From assembly GCA_027577415.1 (NCBI GenBank), contig JANBQS010000539.1, positions 1 through 15,753 of the forward strand: 15,753 nt of DNA, written 5' to 3'. Below are positions 1-9,900 of this stretch, piece after piece (the stretch's first letter is position 1; each line of letters starts with the position of its first letter). The notes below the pieces were generated by a model, which did not search any database, was not told the origin of the DNA, and saw nothing but the letters and a program-made list of their open reading frames with translations. A program made the position numbers and the translations under genes. This stretch comes from Coemansia sp. RSA 922 (taxonomy: Eukaryota; Kickxellomycota; Kickxellomycetes; Kickxellales; Kickxellaceae).

Positions 1-3000
1 GCCTGGCCGTCGGCCTCTAAATGTTCCTCGATCATCTTGTACACCAACCGGCCCATGTCCTCGACACCCTCAACGACCACCGCTTTACGAGCGTCCGCTT
101 GTTCCCCAAACCGTTCATCAGGACAAAGCAACAACTGATCGCCATTAGCCAGTAGTCTCTGTACGGCTACTTGTAATTCAAAGCAGGTTTCAAATACCCG
201 TCGACATCCAACAACATAAAGTCCCAGTCTTGCCCTAGACAACGCAACGGTGAGTCTCCTTAGATCGCGAATATGTCCGACATTACGAGTCCTAACCAAA
301 GACAAAATCACATAATCCGATTGCTGTCCCTGATACTGATCCACAGTAGCCACTTGAGGTTGTCCAAAGTAAGGAAGCCACTTGCACCGACGATCCAAAA
401 CATCGCGAATAAGCGCACGCTGTCCATTATACGTAGTCAAGATAGCAATACGCTCAGCGGGGTATCCCAATAGCCGCATATACTGGTACAAGGCGACAAC
501 AAACTCGGCTTCATCCAAGTTCTGATAAAAATATCGACTGGGCTCAGACTCCTCACCCGCCAAGTTAACGAACTGGAACGTAGATACGAATCCAGGGGTT
601 TTACTCCCAAACTCGCCAGTCATAACGTGGGGCTCCAAATCGGCCAATCCCCGGTATCTCCATCTATAAAGCGAGGCGATTTCGGGCCGAGCTCTCGCCT
701 GACGATTCAGCTCAATATAGGGTACGCCCAAACGCACCATCCTAGTAAACAGACTTTGCTCCATATTGGCGTATGACCGTAAACCCGAGTTCTTGACAAC
801 CGGCGGCAACTGATTATGATCACCAATCATAACCAACCGCTTCAACTCACGGCCTCTGCGACTCTGAAGTGTGAGCGGAATAAACGTCTCGATATCCAAC
901 ACCTGCGCAGCCTCCTCCATGACCACGGTATCGTAACGGAATCCAAGTTTAATCAACTCGCTACGTTTGAGCGCAGCATGAGTACAAGTCATCGCGACAA
1001 TACGTGCCTGGTTAGTAAGCAAGTAGTTGGAGCGCTCGGAATTATTACGCAATAATTCAAATGGCTGGATATCCCCGAGTTCGTCAAATATACTCTCGAT
1101 ATACCGGTAACAACCCTCCGCAACACGAATCGCCGCAGCCCTGTCACTAGAGGTGAAAATCGGAATGTCAAAAAACCTCGTAAAGGGAAACCCAGCAACC
1201 ACATTTTCGACATCCATCGCAGAGATACGACGATAATAAGGTTCCCAGCGCATCCGCACATGAGCAATAAAGAACAAACGGGCGTTATCGCAAGTATAAC
1301 CAAAATCGCCAGGAATATCAAGAGCCTCGGCCAGTCTTTGTACTAACGCTAGTAATTCGCGCCGACGCTCCAGGTAGGACTCGACGCGACCGGCTTTGGA
1401 GTACCGTTCTTCTGCATCAAGGTCTTCCTCGCCGTGACCCAAGCGCAATAGGTGGCGGGGTTCGATATCGAGAGCAATGATTTTCTCAAACAGCTGGTTA
1501 AGCGCCTGGTTAGAATGCGTCAAAAGGAGTATAGTCTGTCGTGGATGTGCGTGGTAGAGGTTGCTGATAATCTGGACAGCAACATCAGTCTTGCCCGTAC
1601 CAGGCGGACCCACGACCAGAGCCAGACCAGGTTGCGACGCGGCCCGAATAGCAGCTACTTGGGCACACGTAAACCTTACAGTATTCTCCTTACGACGAAT
1701 CGACTCGATAGGTCCAAAATCCACAGCTGGCTCGCTAGTCACCCGCAAACTACCACCGGAATCCAAGGAAGGAAACTCAATAACACAGGGTTTGCCAAAT
1801 ACCTCATCGAATATGATATCTGGATACTGGTCAGCAAAAGTTTCGCGTACATGGTCAGCGGACACAAAAGTATCGCCAAAATACACTCGCTCAGACCCAC
1901 GAACCAAAGCTTTGGGGTCGCCGTAGCCGAGAAACGTAGAGGTCAGCCACTCTGGAAGCAAATCCACAGATGAAGTCATTAGATCGCGAACAGTTTCGAG
2001 AACAGCCTTGAAATTATTCTCCTGCGGCCGCCGCCTCATAACAACATTAAGCGATGCATATACGTCCTTATCGCTGGCAAGGTCTACCTGGTACTGATGA
2101 GTATCGAAGAGCACGCGCAAGTTCCTCAATGTACCTGAAGGTCGACCGGACGCGAATTCATCAACAGGTTTGCCGTTAATATCCAACCGACACTCGACCT
2201 CGCATCCACGAACAAATCTAGGGTTCCGGCTGCCAAAAAGTATAAGAACGTCGCGCGGACGTACCTCAGAGTCCCACTCCATAACAACTGATTCTGCGTA
2301 ATTAGCCAAGTCAATACAGATATCAGCACGTACTTTAGACGGCGCCCGCTCTCCAACCCGAGGCTTTTGCACATCAACCACGTTGAACGAATGCATAGGC
2401 ATAGCCATTCTCGCCCACCCATCAAAACCACCCACATCGTTTGGCTGCAACCGTCGTACAGCGTCTTCGATATTCTCCCTAATATCGTACGCGCACTCCA
2501 ACCGATACAACTCAAAGCACCGAGCCAAGTAATCGTGAAGCGTCAAAAACTGAAGGTTGAGTTTGGGAACGGGCAATACAGGGTAACTAATAGTATCCGA
2601 GAACTGTTGTTTGGAGAACTGGTCCGTTTCAGTAATAATCTCAGAGAATAACAGAGATTCGCTCGGGTAAGGCGATATTTCGCGTACTTGGTCAGCCACC
2701 GTAGCTCGCACACGGTATCTCTCAGCGAACGCGTCCAAGACAAACTCCCGCCCATACATGCCCTCCTCCTGTACAATACCAGAAGCAGTGATAGGTAAAA
2801 GAGAGCGAGTACGTATACCGACAAGTCCCGCCAGTCTACGCAGTCCCGAGTCGTCCAATGCCTCTAGATGCTCAGTCAATACAGCCGAGTCCCCCAAAGC
2901 AGCCACACTAGAGAGAGCCAAGGCCTCAAGCTCTCTTGGGAACACTCTAAACGCCATAATCTGCAGTTCAGCCACATGTCTGTAATGTCTGTCCTTGGCT

Positions 3001-3995
3001 TCAGCTTCAGTCATAGCCAAACCCGAAACATCGTCGACCTGAAAGTACACGCGTCCACGCAACATGCCAACCATATCACGAAACCTCTTAGCCACCAGCA
3101 AATCATTCCGATACCACTCAGACACCTGACAAAGATCCAATATCTGGTAATCGACCAATAAAAGATTAACATACCGCCTAGTAGCCAGCTGAGATTCGAG
3201 GTCAACGAGTAGTTCGATAAACTTTGTGCAATACGTCAGACACCTACTATCGCCAGTAAACAGCATAGCGATAAAGTCCCTGAGCAACGCGGGCAAAAGG
3301 TCTCCATTAACAGACGGCTTCTTTTTAAGGTGTTTGGCGAATTTGCGCAGCTGCGGCATCCGCTCAAACTCAGCCTCCACCAACACGCGAGTATCGTCGA
3401 TATGCTCCCACAAAGCCAGCGATGTCAAAGCCATACACGCGGTACGCACATTTTCGGTCTCCAGACTGCCAAAACACGCGATAAGAAACTGCACTACCAC
3501 CGAGCGTGCAGACAAAGCGTCCACAAATCCGATATCAGTCCCAGTAGAGAGAATACTCCTAGTCATACAAACTACTCGATCGAACAGACGCCCAAACGCC
3601 TCTCCCTCCATAGCACCCCACATAGAGGTAATAACGCCCTGCTGGTACTTTTCGTTAGCCATCAGCAATATAGACATAACGTGCGCGTCTGATACAAGAG
3701 TGTCGTCAGTAGACAGATAGTTGGCCCAGAGGTATAGCTCAAAATACTGTAAGCGCTCGAGTGTTTGTAGGCTGGATCGCGCGTACTGTTTGCCCACGAT
3801 ATGAGTGCGCATAATGTCTGCCACCGATTCGTCAGACCACTTAACGCCCTTGTTCCCCAGCCAGAGTTTGTTAGCCAGGACCTCGATTTCATCCATCTCA
3901 GCGCTATTAGCACCAGCTGTAGCCCTCGGCTGCTGAGCTGCCTTACGACCCCGTTGTCCTCGTCCGCCGCGTCCAGAAGATGATTTAGGCGGCAT
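1..3995 (-). CDS. AQR: Aquarius-type intron-binding spliceosomal RNA helicase, C-terminus cut by window edge
   Basis: One unbroken reading frame of 1331 codons starts at the ATG at 3995-3993 and leaves the window at base 1. Aquarius (S. pombe Cwf11, human IBP160) is an SF1 Upf1-like ATPase of the spliceosomal intron-binding complex in the nucleus. The N-terminal half matches its helical armadillo-like part (for example ERLQYFELYLWANY near residue 75, and GWARMA ahead of a PRVGERAPSKVRAD stretch). The helicase core shows Walker A GPPGTGKT at 796-803 (Lys802), the THSNQALNQLFEKI segment typical of Aquarius, motif II EEAAQ at 1027-1031, GDHNQLPPV from 1058, and motif VI with SRARLGLY from 1253. 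Human AQR is about 1485 aa, so little more than the C-terminal tail is missing. The N-terminus has a short Gly/Arg-rich start (GRGGRGQRGRK). No intron was found in frame checks spread along the gene. It lies tandem to and 134 bp downstream of the Rsc9-like gene. Confidence 0.95.
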   Translation of the reverse strand, partial: MPPKSSSGRGGRGQRGRKAAQQPRATAGANSAEMDEIEVLANKLWLGNKGVKWSDESVADIMRTHIVGKQYARSSLQTLERLQYFELYLWANYLSTDDTLVSDAHVMSILLMANEKYQQGVITSMWGAMEGEAFGRLFDRVVCMTRSILSTGTDIGFVDALSARSVVVQFLIACFGSLETENVRTACMALTSLALWEHIDDTRVLVEAEFERMPQLRKFAKHLKKKPSVNGDLLPALLRDFIAMLFTGDSRCLTYCTKFIELLVDLESQLATRRYVNLLLVDYQILDLCQVSEWYRNDLLVAKRFRDMVGMLRGRVYFQVDDVSGLAMTEAEAKDRHYRHVAELQIMAFRVFPRELEALALSSVAALGDSAVLTEHLEALDDSGLRRLAGLVGIRTRSLLPITASGIVQEEGMYGREFVLDAFAERYRVRATVADQVREISPYPSESLLFSEIITETDQFSKQQFSDTISYPVLPVPKLNLQFLTLHDYLARCFELYRLECAYDIRENIEDAVRRLQPNDVGGFDGWARMAMPMHSFNVVDVQKPRVGERAPSKVRADICIDLANYAESVVMEWDSEVRPRDVLILFGSRNPRFVRGCEVECRLDINGKPVDEFASGRPSGTLRNLRVLFDTHQYQVDLASDKDVYASLNVVMRRRPQENNFKAVLETVRDLMTSSVDLLPEWLTSTFLGYGDPKALVRGSERVYFGDTFVSADHVRETFADQYPDIIFDEVFGKPCVIEFPSLDSGGSLRVTSEPAVDFGPIESIRRKENTVRFTCAQVAAIRAASQPGLALVVGPPGTGKTDVAVQIISNLYHAHPRQTILLLTHSNQALNQLFEKIIALDIEPRHLLRLGHGEEDLDAEERYSKAGRVESYLERRRELLALVQRLAEALDIPGDFGYTCDNARLFFIAHVRMRWEPYYRRISAMDVENVVAGFPFTRFFDIPIFTSSDRAAAIRVAEGCYRYIESIFDELGDIQPFELLRNNSERSNYLLTNQARIVAMTCTHAALKRSELIKLGFRYDTVVMEEAAQVLDIETFIPLTLQSRRGRELKRLVMIGDHNQLPPVVKNSGLRSYANMEQSLFTRMVRLGVPYIELNRQARARPEIASLYRWRYRGLADLEPHVMTGEFGSKTPGFVSTFQFVNLAGEESEPSRYFYQNLDEAEFVVALYQYMRLLGYPAERIAILTTYNGQRALIRDVLDRRCKWLPYFGQPQVATVDQYQGQQSDYVILSLVRTRNVGHIRDLRRLTVALSRARLGLYVVGCRRVFETCFELQVAVQRLLANGDQLLLCPDERFGEQADARKAVVVEGVEDMGRLVYKMIEEHLEADGQ

Positions 3996-4129
3996 AGCTG
4001 TAAATAAAAAATAAAATAAAACAAAAAAAGCGATGCCAGAGAAAGAAATATTTAAATAAAAAAAAACACGAATAAAGAACAAGTAGGTATTAAATCTCGA
4101 CATAAAATATGGGGAAAGAAAGTGCTTCC
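3996..4129 (-). promoter_or_regulatory. Short AT-rich spacer: 3' end of Rsc9-like gene and promoter/leader of Aquarius
   Basis: These 134 bp separate the stop of the upstream minus-strand gene from the Aquarius ATG. They are rich in A/T homopolymer runs. A perfect palindrome TATTTAAATA at 4049-4058 lies about 55-65 bp upstream of the Aquarius start and could act as a TATA-like element. Several T-rich stretches on the minus strand could serve 3'-end formation of the Rsc9-like transcript. Both functions must fit in this spacer, so overlapping transcripts are likely. Assignment is by position and composition only. Confidence 0.45.
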
Positions 4130-6652
4130 TTATTCTGTGTGGCGGAGGATGCTCAGTAACCGCAGTGCAAAGTGAGTGGTGGGCAGGGGCTGAGCGGCGA
4201 CAAACACCAAGCGCTCAAGGACATCGTCGGCGTTGCGCCAGACGCGGGCCTTGTCCTGGAGACCCCTGAGGCCTTCTCTTCTGTCAGCCCAAGTCTGCAG
4301 CTGATCGATGAGACCGATACCCTGCATCACCAGGCGGAGGACCACTTCATGGGCCTGGTGGTCCGGCGGCACATGGCCGTTGGCAAACAACGGCGACACA
4401 GCAAGCAGCAGCTGCGACTTTTCATCGCGCATAGACTTTGCCAGAGCAAACAGGTCAGTGGGGATCAGATCCAGATCGGCCTTCGTTTCAGATACCTCTG
4501 CTTGATCCTTATAGAAGGGCCCGTGAGCAAGTACGTGGCGCGCGATCCAGCGCTCACGCTCGGCAGTGCCAATGTCCTGGTTGGCTGGAATGCGGTTGCA
4601 GGTACGCCACCGGCACGCGTCGGCGCCGCTGATATGCGTGGCGATATGCGCCAAGGCGTCAGACTCGCTGGCAAATGACTCGGCACAGCCCAGCCACAGG
4701 CAGGAGTTGGGCCCTGCAGGGGCTGCTGCTGCGGCGGCGGTGGTGGCTGGCGAGGACGGCTGGGCCAGGGGCTCGGCGTGGACAGCGGGGATGGGAACAA
4801 TGTTTTGGGTCTTGGGCTTCAGGTACAGCGCGGCCAGGGACTCGGCAGGGGCAGGGGTGCCCGTCTTTGCGTTCATCTGCTGCTGCTGCGGCGACGCCAT
4901 GCTCTGCAGGGTGGCCTTGGGGAACACTGCGGTCACGACGCGCACAATCTCATTGAGGTTCAGCGCGCGGCCGATGCGCGGGGCTGTCTGCCCATGCTTG
5001 GCGATGATGTAGCGGTTGAAAATGTCAGCCACTGCGACGTACGTCGGCGGCTGGGGACCATTGCTGGGCGGCGGCGGCGGCACGCACTCGTAGTTGAGCA
5101 GCACCCACGTGCACGCCTCACGCAGCTCGGGCTCTGTTGGCGGGCGATTGGCTGCTGCATTGCCCGACGCGCCGCCAGGGCCAGGCCGTGTGCGGTCCGG
5201 GCCGCTGCCTGGCTTTCCCAAAGCCTCGGCCGGATTGTCCAAGGGCTGCGACGACGCAGGCGCAGGCGGGCTCGCTGCCGACGCCCACTGCTGCAGCACC
5301 AGCGCCACGAGCGCCGCCAGACCGTCAGGGAGCATTGTTGGCTCCGAGCCTCCCCCGCCCCCAGACGGGACCGCATTGGCGCTGGCGGTCCGCGACAACG
5401 GTCTGAATCCAAACACCGGGGTCTGAGCCCCCGAGTCGCCGCCGGAGCGCGAGTCGCCCGTGTTGTACCCACCCCTGGCTCGTCTGCGGCGCTTAACGCC
5501 CAGGCTCTTACTCGCGCCATTCGCGCCGGCGTTGCCATTGGCCGCGGCGCTTTTGTGGGCAAAGGCCTCGAGCTCCTCGTCGAGCGCCTGAGACATGGCC
5601 TCGAGGCGGACCATGTTCAGCAGCAGCTCAAAGCTAGCGCCAACGATCTCCGCGTCGGGCGCCAGGATCAGCTCGGCCAGGCGCTGGTTGAGCATCTCGC
5701 CCACGCTGGCAAATGCGGCACTGGCGCTCCACTTTGGCACGGGCAGGTCGAGGATCTCGCGCGCCAGCTGCGGGTGCCACGACACCGACTGCACCAGCAC
5801 GCGCACGGCGCCCACCACGAGCTTGCGCTCGGCGGACGCGCACACCACGCGCACCAGCTGCTCCCACAGGCACGTCTCGACCAGCGCCAGCGCGTCCAGG
5901 TCCGACGACTCGCGGGCGCCAAAGGCCGGCCACCTGCGCACCGGCGCGCTGTCGAACGCGGGGGCCGGCGCCAGCGGCAGCAGAATGTCCAGCACGTCCA
6001 GGAACTCGGCCTGCACGGCGGCAAAGCCCACGTCGCCGTGGAACCCGCGCAGCCACTGCGTGCACTCGATGGTCACTCGCAGGTCCTGCGACATGGCCGC
6101 CGAATTGTCGCCAATCTGCGCCATGTTGAACAGCGCCGTTGCCAAAAGCCCCGCCCGCTGCCTCGCGCGCCTGGCCGCTGCCTCGCGCCCAGAGTCTGTG
6201 AGCAGCGCCTGCTTGACGCTGCTGCCAGCGTGCTTGTGTTTGCTGCTGCTGTGCGCCAGCTCTTTGCGCGACCGCTCCAGCACGCTCAGAACCGCCTCCA
6301 CCAGGAACGGCGCGTGGATCTTCAGCGACCACGACTCGGGCGCTTGGTGCGTCGCTGCCACCAGGCGCACGCACGCCCAGTCTATCTCGTTGTCCAAATT
6401 GGACTTTAACGCCAGCGCAAACCGGTTGCACGGTCCGCCAATCAAGTAGCCCAGATAGTCTTCGGGAATAAACGCCCCGCTGTTGCTACTACTCGGCCCA
6501 CTCATTCCAGCTGTGTTGGTGCTTGCAGTAGCTGTAGGCCCCGCCAGTCGCGTGCTGGGGCTTTGAATTTGTTGTTGTTGCTGTTTAGATGTCGAATCGT
6601 TAATTGACGCCAGCCGCGGCTGCCGGTACGCCACCTGTGTTTGCAATTGCAT
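4130..6652 (-). CDS. RSC9: Rsc9/ARID2-like chromatin-remodelling subunit (RFX-like domain plus two C2H2 fingers, no ARID)
   Basis: Single-exon gene of 840 aa. The reading frame is open two codons further up, but only from a TTG; the first ATG is 6652-6650. The N-terminus is low complexity with five Gln at about residues 24-28. Residues about 50-360 are helical, Leu/Ala-rich and probably armadillo-like. A basic cluster KRRRRAR at 387-393 looks like a nuclear localisation signal. A Pro/Ala/Gly-rich linker follows. Residues about 505-585 (EACTWVLLNYE... to FPKATLQSM) resemble the RFX-type domain of ARID2/Rsc9. Two zinc fingers follow: C651, C656, H669, H673, and C680, C685, H706, H710, matching the spacing style of the ARID2 finger pair. 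The last 100 residues resemble the ARID2 helical C-terminus. In that family the protein is a structural/DNA-contacting subunit of the RSC/PBAF nucleosome remodeller in the nucleus. The usual N-terminal ARID is absent. Base composition is strongly GC-rich. The family call rests on domain order and motif similarity. Confidence 0.75.
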   Translation of the reverse strand: MQLQTQVAYRQPRLASINDSTSKQQQQQIQSPSTRLAGPTATASTNTAGMSGPSSSNSGAFIPEDYLGYLIGGPCNRFALALKSNLDNEIDWACVRLVAATHQAPESWSLKIHAPFLVEAVLSVLERSRKELAHSSSKHKHAGSSVKQALLTDSGREAAARRARQRAGLLATALFNMAQIGDNSAAMSQDLRVTIECTQWLRGFHGDVGFAAVQAEFLDVLDILLPLAPAPAFDSAPVRRWPAFGARESSDLDALALVETCLWEQLVRVVCASAERKLVVGAVRVLVQSVSWHPQLAREILDLPVPKWSASAAFASVGEMLNQRLAELILAPDAEIVGASFELLLNMVRLEAMSQALDEELEAFAHKSAAANGNAGANGASKSLGVKRRRRARGGYNTGDSRSGGDSGAQTPVFGFRPLSRTASANAVPSGGGGGSEPTMLPDGLAALVALVLQQWASAASPPAPASSQPLDNPAEALGKPGSGPDRTRPGPGGASGNAAANRPPTEPELREACTWVLLNYECVPPPPPSNGPQPPTYVAVADIFNRYIIAKHGQTAPRIGRALNLNEIVRVVTAVFPKATLQSMASPQQQQMNAKTGTPAPAESLAALYLKPKTQNIVPIPAVHAEPLAQPSSPATTAAAAAAPAGPNSCLWLGCAESFASESDALAHIATHISGADACRWRTCNRIPANQDIGTAERERWIARHVLAHGPFYKDQAEVSETKADLDLIPTDLFALAKSMRDEKSQLLLAVSPLFANGHVPPDHQAHEVVLRLVMQGIGLIDQLQTWADRREGLRGLQDKARVWRNADDVLERLVFVAAQPLPTTHFALRLLSILRHTE

Positions 6653-6729
6653 AACCAAACGTCGGTAACGTGAGCCTGCTTATAATATAATATTATTGTG
6701 TAGAAAAAAAAAAGCAAAGGCAAGAAACT

Positions 6730-6739
6730 AAACGCGTTT
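6730..6739. promoter_or_regulatory. MCB-like palindrome AAACGCGTTT
   Basis: A perfect 10-bp palindrome whose core ACGCGT (6732-6737) is the MluI cell-cycle box bound in ascomycete yeasts by MBF to drive G1/S expression of replication and repair genes. It lies about 170 bp upstream of the helicase ATG and about 80 bp upstream of the Rsc9-like ATG. The sequence match is exact. Function in this organism is inferred from the DNA-repair gene next to it. One hexamer can occur by chance. Confidence 0.4.
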
Positions 6740-6786
6740 TATTCTGCAAACAGGACAACCACAAAATAGCTCCTCCTCCCCACAGA

Positions 6787-6877
6787 ATGTATGAAAATCT
6801 TGATCACGTAATTCATTGATATCTCCCCAACATAACTTTTGGCCACGTTTTTTTTATTCATGCCCACGCTTTTCTAA
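6787..6877 (+). other. Three short upstream ORFs in the presumed leader of the FANCJ-type gene
   Basis: Three ATGs precede the main start, each with a quick stop: 6787-6819 (10 codons plus stop), 6791-6811 (6 codons plus stop, overlapping the first in another frame) and 6860-6877 (5 codons plus stop). If transcription starts upstream of about 6780, scanning ribosomes would meet all three before the ATG at 6906. This would be expected to lower translation. The transcription start is not visible, so some may lie outside the mRNA. Confidence 0.35.
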
Positions 6878-6905
6878 TTATTTACATTCCCACTACACAC
6901 TCTTA

Positions 6906-9900
6906 ATGTCGCTACATTCACAAGGCGCAGCAGCGGAGATACCTCCCTATATTTCAGAGTATGCATATATCGACACCAAGCCCTCGATGCCGCCCGAGGC
7001 CAATATCGAGGTCAAACGTGAGCCCATCGACGCTGAGACCAAGCAACCGGAGCCAAAGCCCGATGTCAAGCCCAAGGCAGAGTCAACAGCACCTTCCGCA
7101 GTCGAGTGCATTCGAGTAGTCGAGGACTTTGGTCACAAAACATTTGTTATCAGCGGAACTCGAGTACACTTTCCCTTCCAGCCCTATCCGTCTCAGCTAG
7201 GGATGATGAATCATATGATAAGGGCCCTGAACAGCGCACAAAACACTATGATTGAGTCCCCTACGGGATCAGGCAAGTCCCTGGCCTTGCTCTGTGCCGT
7301 GTTGGCCTGGCGACAGTCGTTTGAGGCCAGGCACCGCCAGACCCTAGCCAACGTACGACAGACCATTCGCCGATACTCCGAGCACAACTCCATGGCCTTT
7401 GTCAGGCAGATGCTAGCCGCCAAACACGATCCCCCTTTTGCCGAGGTACCTGTCTCAAAGGAGGACTCTAAGCATGTCGATACTCCACTGTCTGCTGATT
7501 CGGGCAACATTTCCGATGAATCACCGGCAGAAGCCTTGGGCCAGATCATTCCGGGCTCGCAGCTATTAGTCAAGCCAGATTCGGAACAGAACGTTATCAT
7601 CGATACCACCATTGCGAGCCCCGTTCCAAAACCCGACTCAGAGGTCGCTCCAAGCGCAGACGCCTCACCCGTACTCCTTTTGAACCTGGCCCTTTCCTCT
7701 ATGCGCGAGACTGTTCAGTATATCCTCGACATGTCGGAAGCCACGCCTCCAGATGGACTCAGTGCCGCCGATATGGATGAGCTGCGAGACTACATTAAAA
7801 ACGCCGCCCAAGTAAAGGCCATTCCGCGGATCTACTTTGGCACTCGAACGCATAAGCAGGTTTCTCAGCTAGTCAACGAACTGCGCCAAAAGACACCCTA
7901 CCGCCTGCGTAGCGCCGTACTAGGCAGCCGCGCTCAGACTTGTATCAATAACAAGGTGAAAAAATCCGGGTCTATCGATGAAGAGTGTCGCAAGCTAGTC
8001 GAAGACAGTTTGTGTAAGCCGCACCGTATCTATCGAAAGCTCCTAACACACAAAAAGCTACAACGACAAGGCGATCTAGAGATCTGGGATTTGGAGGACA
8101 TTGAATCGTTGGGAAGGGAGAGCCGCTCATGCCCTTACTTTGCTGCACGTGAGCTTTCTGCCACTGCCGACCTGGTCTTTTGTCCATACAACTACATACT
8201 CGACCCTGGAGTGCGAGGCTCAACAGGTGTTGAGCTCGAGGGCAATGTGGTTATACTCGATGAGGCGCACAATGTCGAAAACGCCGCTCGCGACTCTGGG
8301 TCATTGGAGATAACCGACGAGCAGCTTCATGTCGTTGCTATGGAGTGTCGTATGATGGTCGACCGGGGAAAGTTGATCAAGGACCACGAAACAGTCGGAA
8401 CTCTAGCCTTCACCCTAATCAACTGGCTCAGGGACTCGGACCATCCCTACGAATACCTCGAATTTGACACGCAGACCGCTGTGTGGCCTCGCAGCGGCGA
8501 GTCGCTCGATGACCTGTTGGAGCGTATATTGCTGTCCCCTCTGTTTGTCTTTCAACTCCATGTGTCATTTTCGGCTATTGAAGGTTATATCAAGGAAGTG
8601 CGTTCGAGAAAGGAAAGGCAGCGCCGTAACGACGACGACGACGACGATTATAACCTGCATAATAAAGGGCAACCAATGGAGGAAGACGAGGAGGACTCGA
8701 GACACTTGTCCACAGGGTCTATGCGGTTGCTCGAGCAGCTGTTGCGCGTGCTGGGCCACTTGGCTCCAGACAGTCCTTTCCGTCAGGACTACCGTGTGGC
8801 GTGTATCCGCAAATCTAAATATCAGCCTATGCCAGACGACGCGGCTGCATCGGAGCCCAAGCGTAAGCCGCGCAAGAGGCGCAGAATTGGACCTGGCCTG
8901 GCTGCTTCAGACTGCGTCAATGTGCTAGCTTTTTGGGCGCTCAATCCAGGCGTGGTGTTTTCCGAGATTGCCGCCAAGGCACGTACCATCGTGCTAACCA
9001 GCGGTACGCTCTCTCCACTCGACAGCTATGCGTCAGAGTTGCAAGTGAAATTCTCCACTACTCTTGAGGCCAACCATGTCATTGACTCACAGCGTTTCCG
9101 CGCCCTAACTGTCGAATGCGGGACATCGGGCGAGTTGCTCGAAGGCAAATACAAAAACGTTGACCTTCTTTCGTTTCAGGACGATGTTGGCAACGCTATT
9201 GCTGAAATTGTCTCTCGTAGCCCCGACGGAATGTTGGTATTTGTGCCGTCTTACTCCCTGTTGGCCAAGTTGATGGCTCGCTGGAAGGTCACCGAATGCT
9301 TGAGCGAAATCGAGGTCCACAAGCGCGTCTTTACCGAGCCACAGGGCGGATCAAAGGAGGAATTCGATCGACTGTTGACCACTTATCGCGACTGCCTCTC
9401 CAATAATCGTCCGCCTGGTTGTCAACCAGCCCTCCGAGGTGCCATTATGTTTGCTGTCTACCGCGGCAAGGTATCTGAGGGAATCGATTTTTCGGACTAT
9501 TATTGCCGTACCGTCGTCAACATTGGCATTCCATATCCGGCCTTCAAGGACGTCAAGGTCATTTTGAAGCGACAGTACAACGATGATCGCTCGACTCCCA
9601 ACCGAAATAACCCCAGCCAGGGCGTGTTGCTTAATGGTTCAAAGTGGTACGATATCCAGGCCTTTCGAGCTATCAATCAGGCGCTTGGTCGGTGTCTGCG
9701 CCATAAAATGGACTGGGGCGTTATAATCATGCTAGAGTCTCGCTTTGCTCAGCGATGGAACGTAGAGCGCCTGTCAAAGTGGGTTCGCCAGTACATGAGC
9801 GTCTATCGCACTTTCGACGAGGCCAAGATGGACTTGGACGCCTTTTACAAGACTCGCATTCAGGAGGATATTGATGCTGGTATAGATAACAGCCTTGTCA

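Larger units (their letters stand above)
6653..6905. promoter_or_regulatory. Divergent promoter between Rsc9-like and FANCJ-type genes
   Basis: 253 bp separate two ATGs facing away from each other, so both genes must be driven from here. The minus-strand gene has a TATA-like AT tract at about 6677-6693, only 25-40 bp before its ATG, implying a very short leader. The plus-strand side has an A-run near 6703-6714, an MCB-like palindrome at 6730-6739, and a T/C-rich leader with three short upstream ORFs before the FANCJ ATG. Confidence 0.6.

Noticed and set aside
273..4024. Many short plus- and minus-strand frames inside the Aquarius gene
   Set aside because: They are overlapped by one continuous helicase frame with conserved motifs and have no promoters or domains of their own.
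3996..4129. Possible leader intron of Aquarius ending in TTTACAG just before the ATG
   Set aside because: The acceptor-like end is present, but no GTAAG or GTATGT donor or CTAAC branch point was seen in the 134-bp spacer.
5345..5370. Possible G-quadruplex on the minus strand in the Rsc9-like gene
   Set aside because: Only two long G runs are adjacent; four well-spaced runs of three or more are not present, so the standard pattern is not met.
4778..6409. 543-codon open frame on the plus strand opposite the Rsc9-like gene
   Set aside because: It begins with GTG, not ATG, has Arg/Gln/His-rich content typical of a GC-rich antisense frame, and covers a gene with clear domain matches on the other strand.
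6816..6905. Thirty-codon N-terminal extension of the FANCJ-type gene
   Set aside because: The frame there opens with TTG and contains no ATG before 6906; the sequence is T-rich leader and holds a short uORF in another frame.
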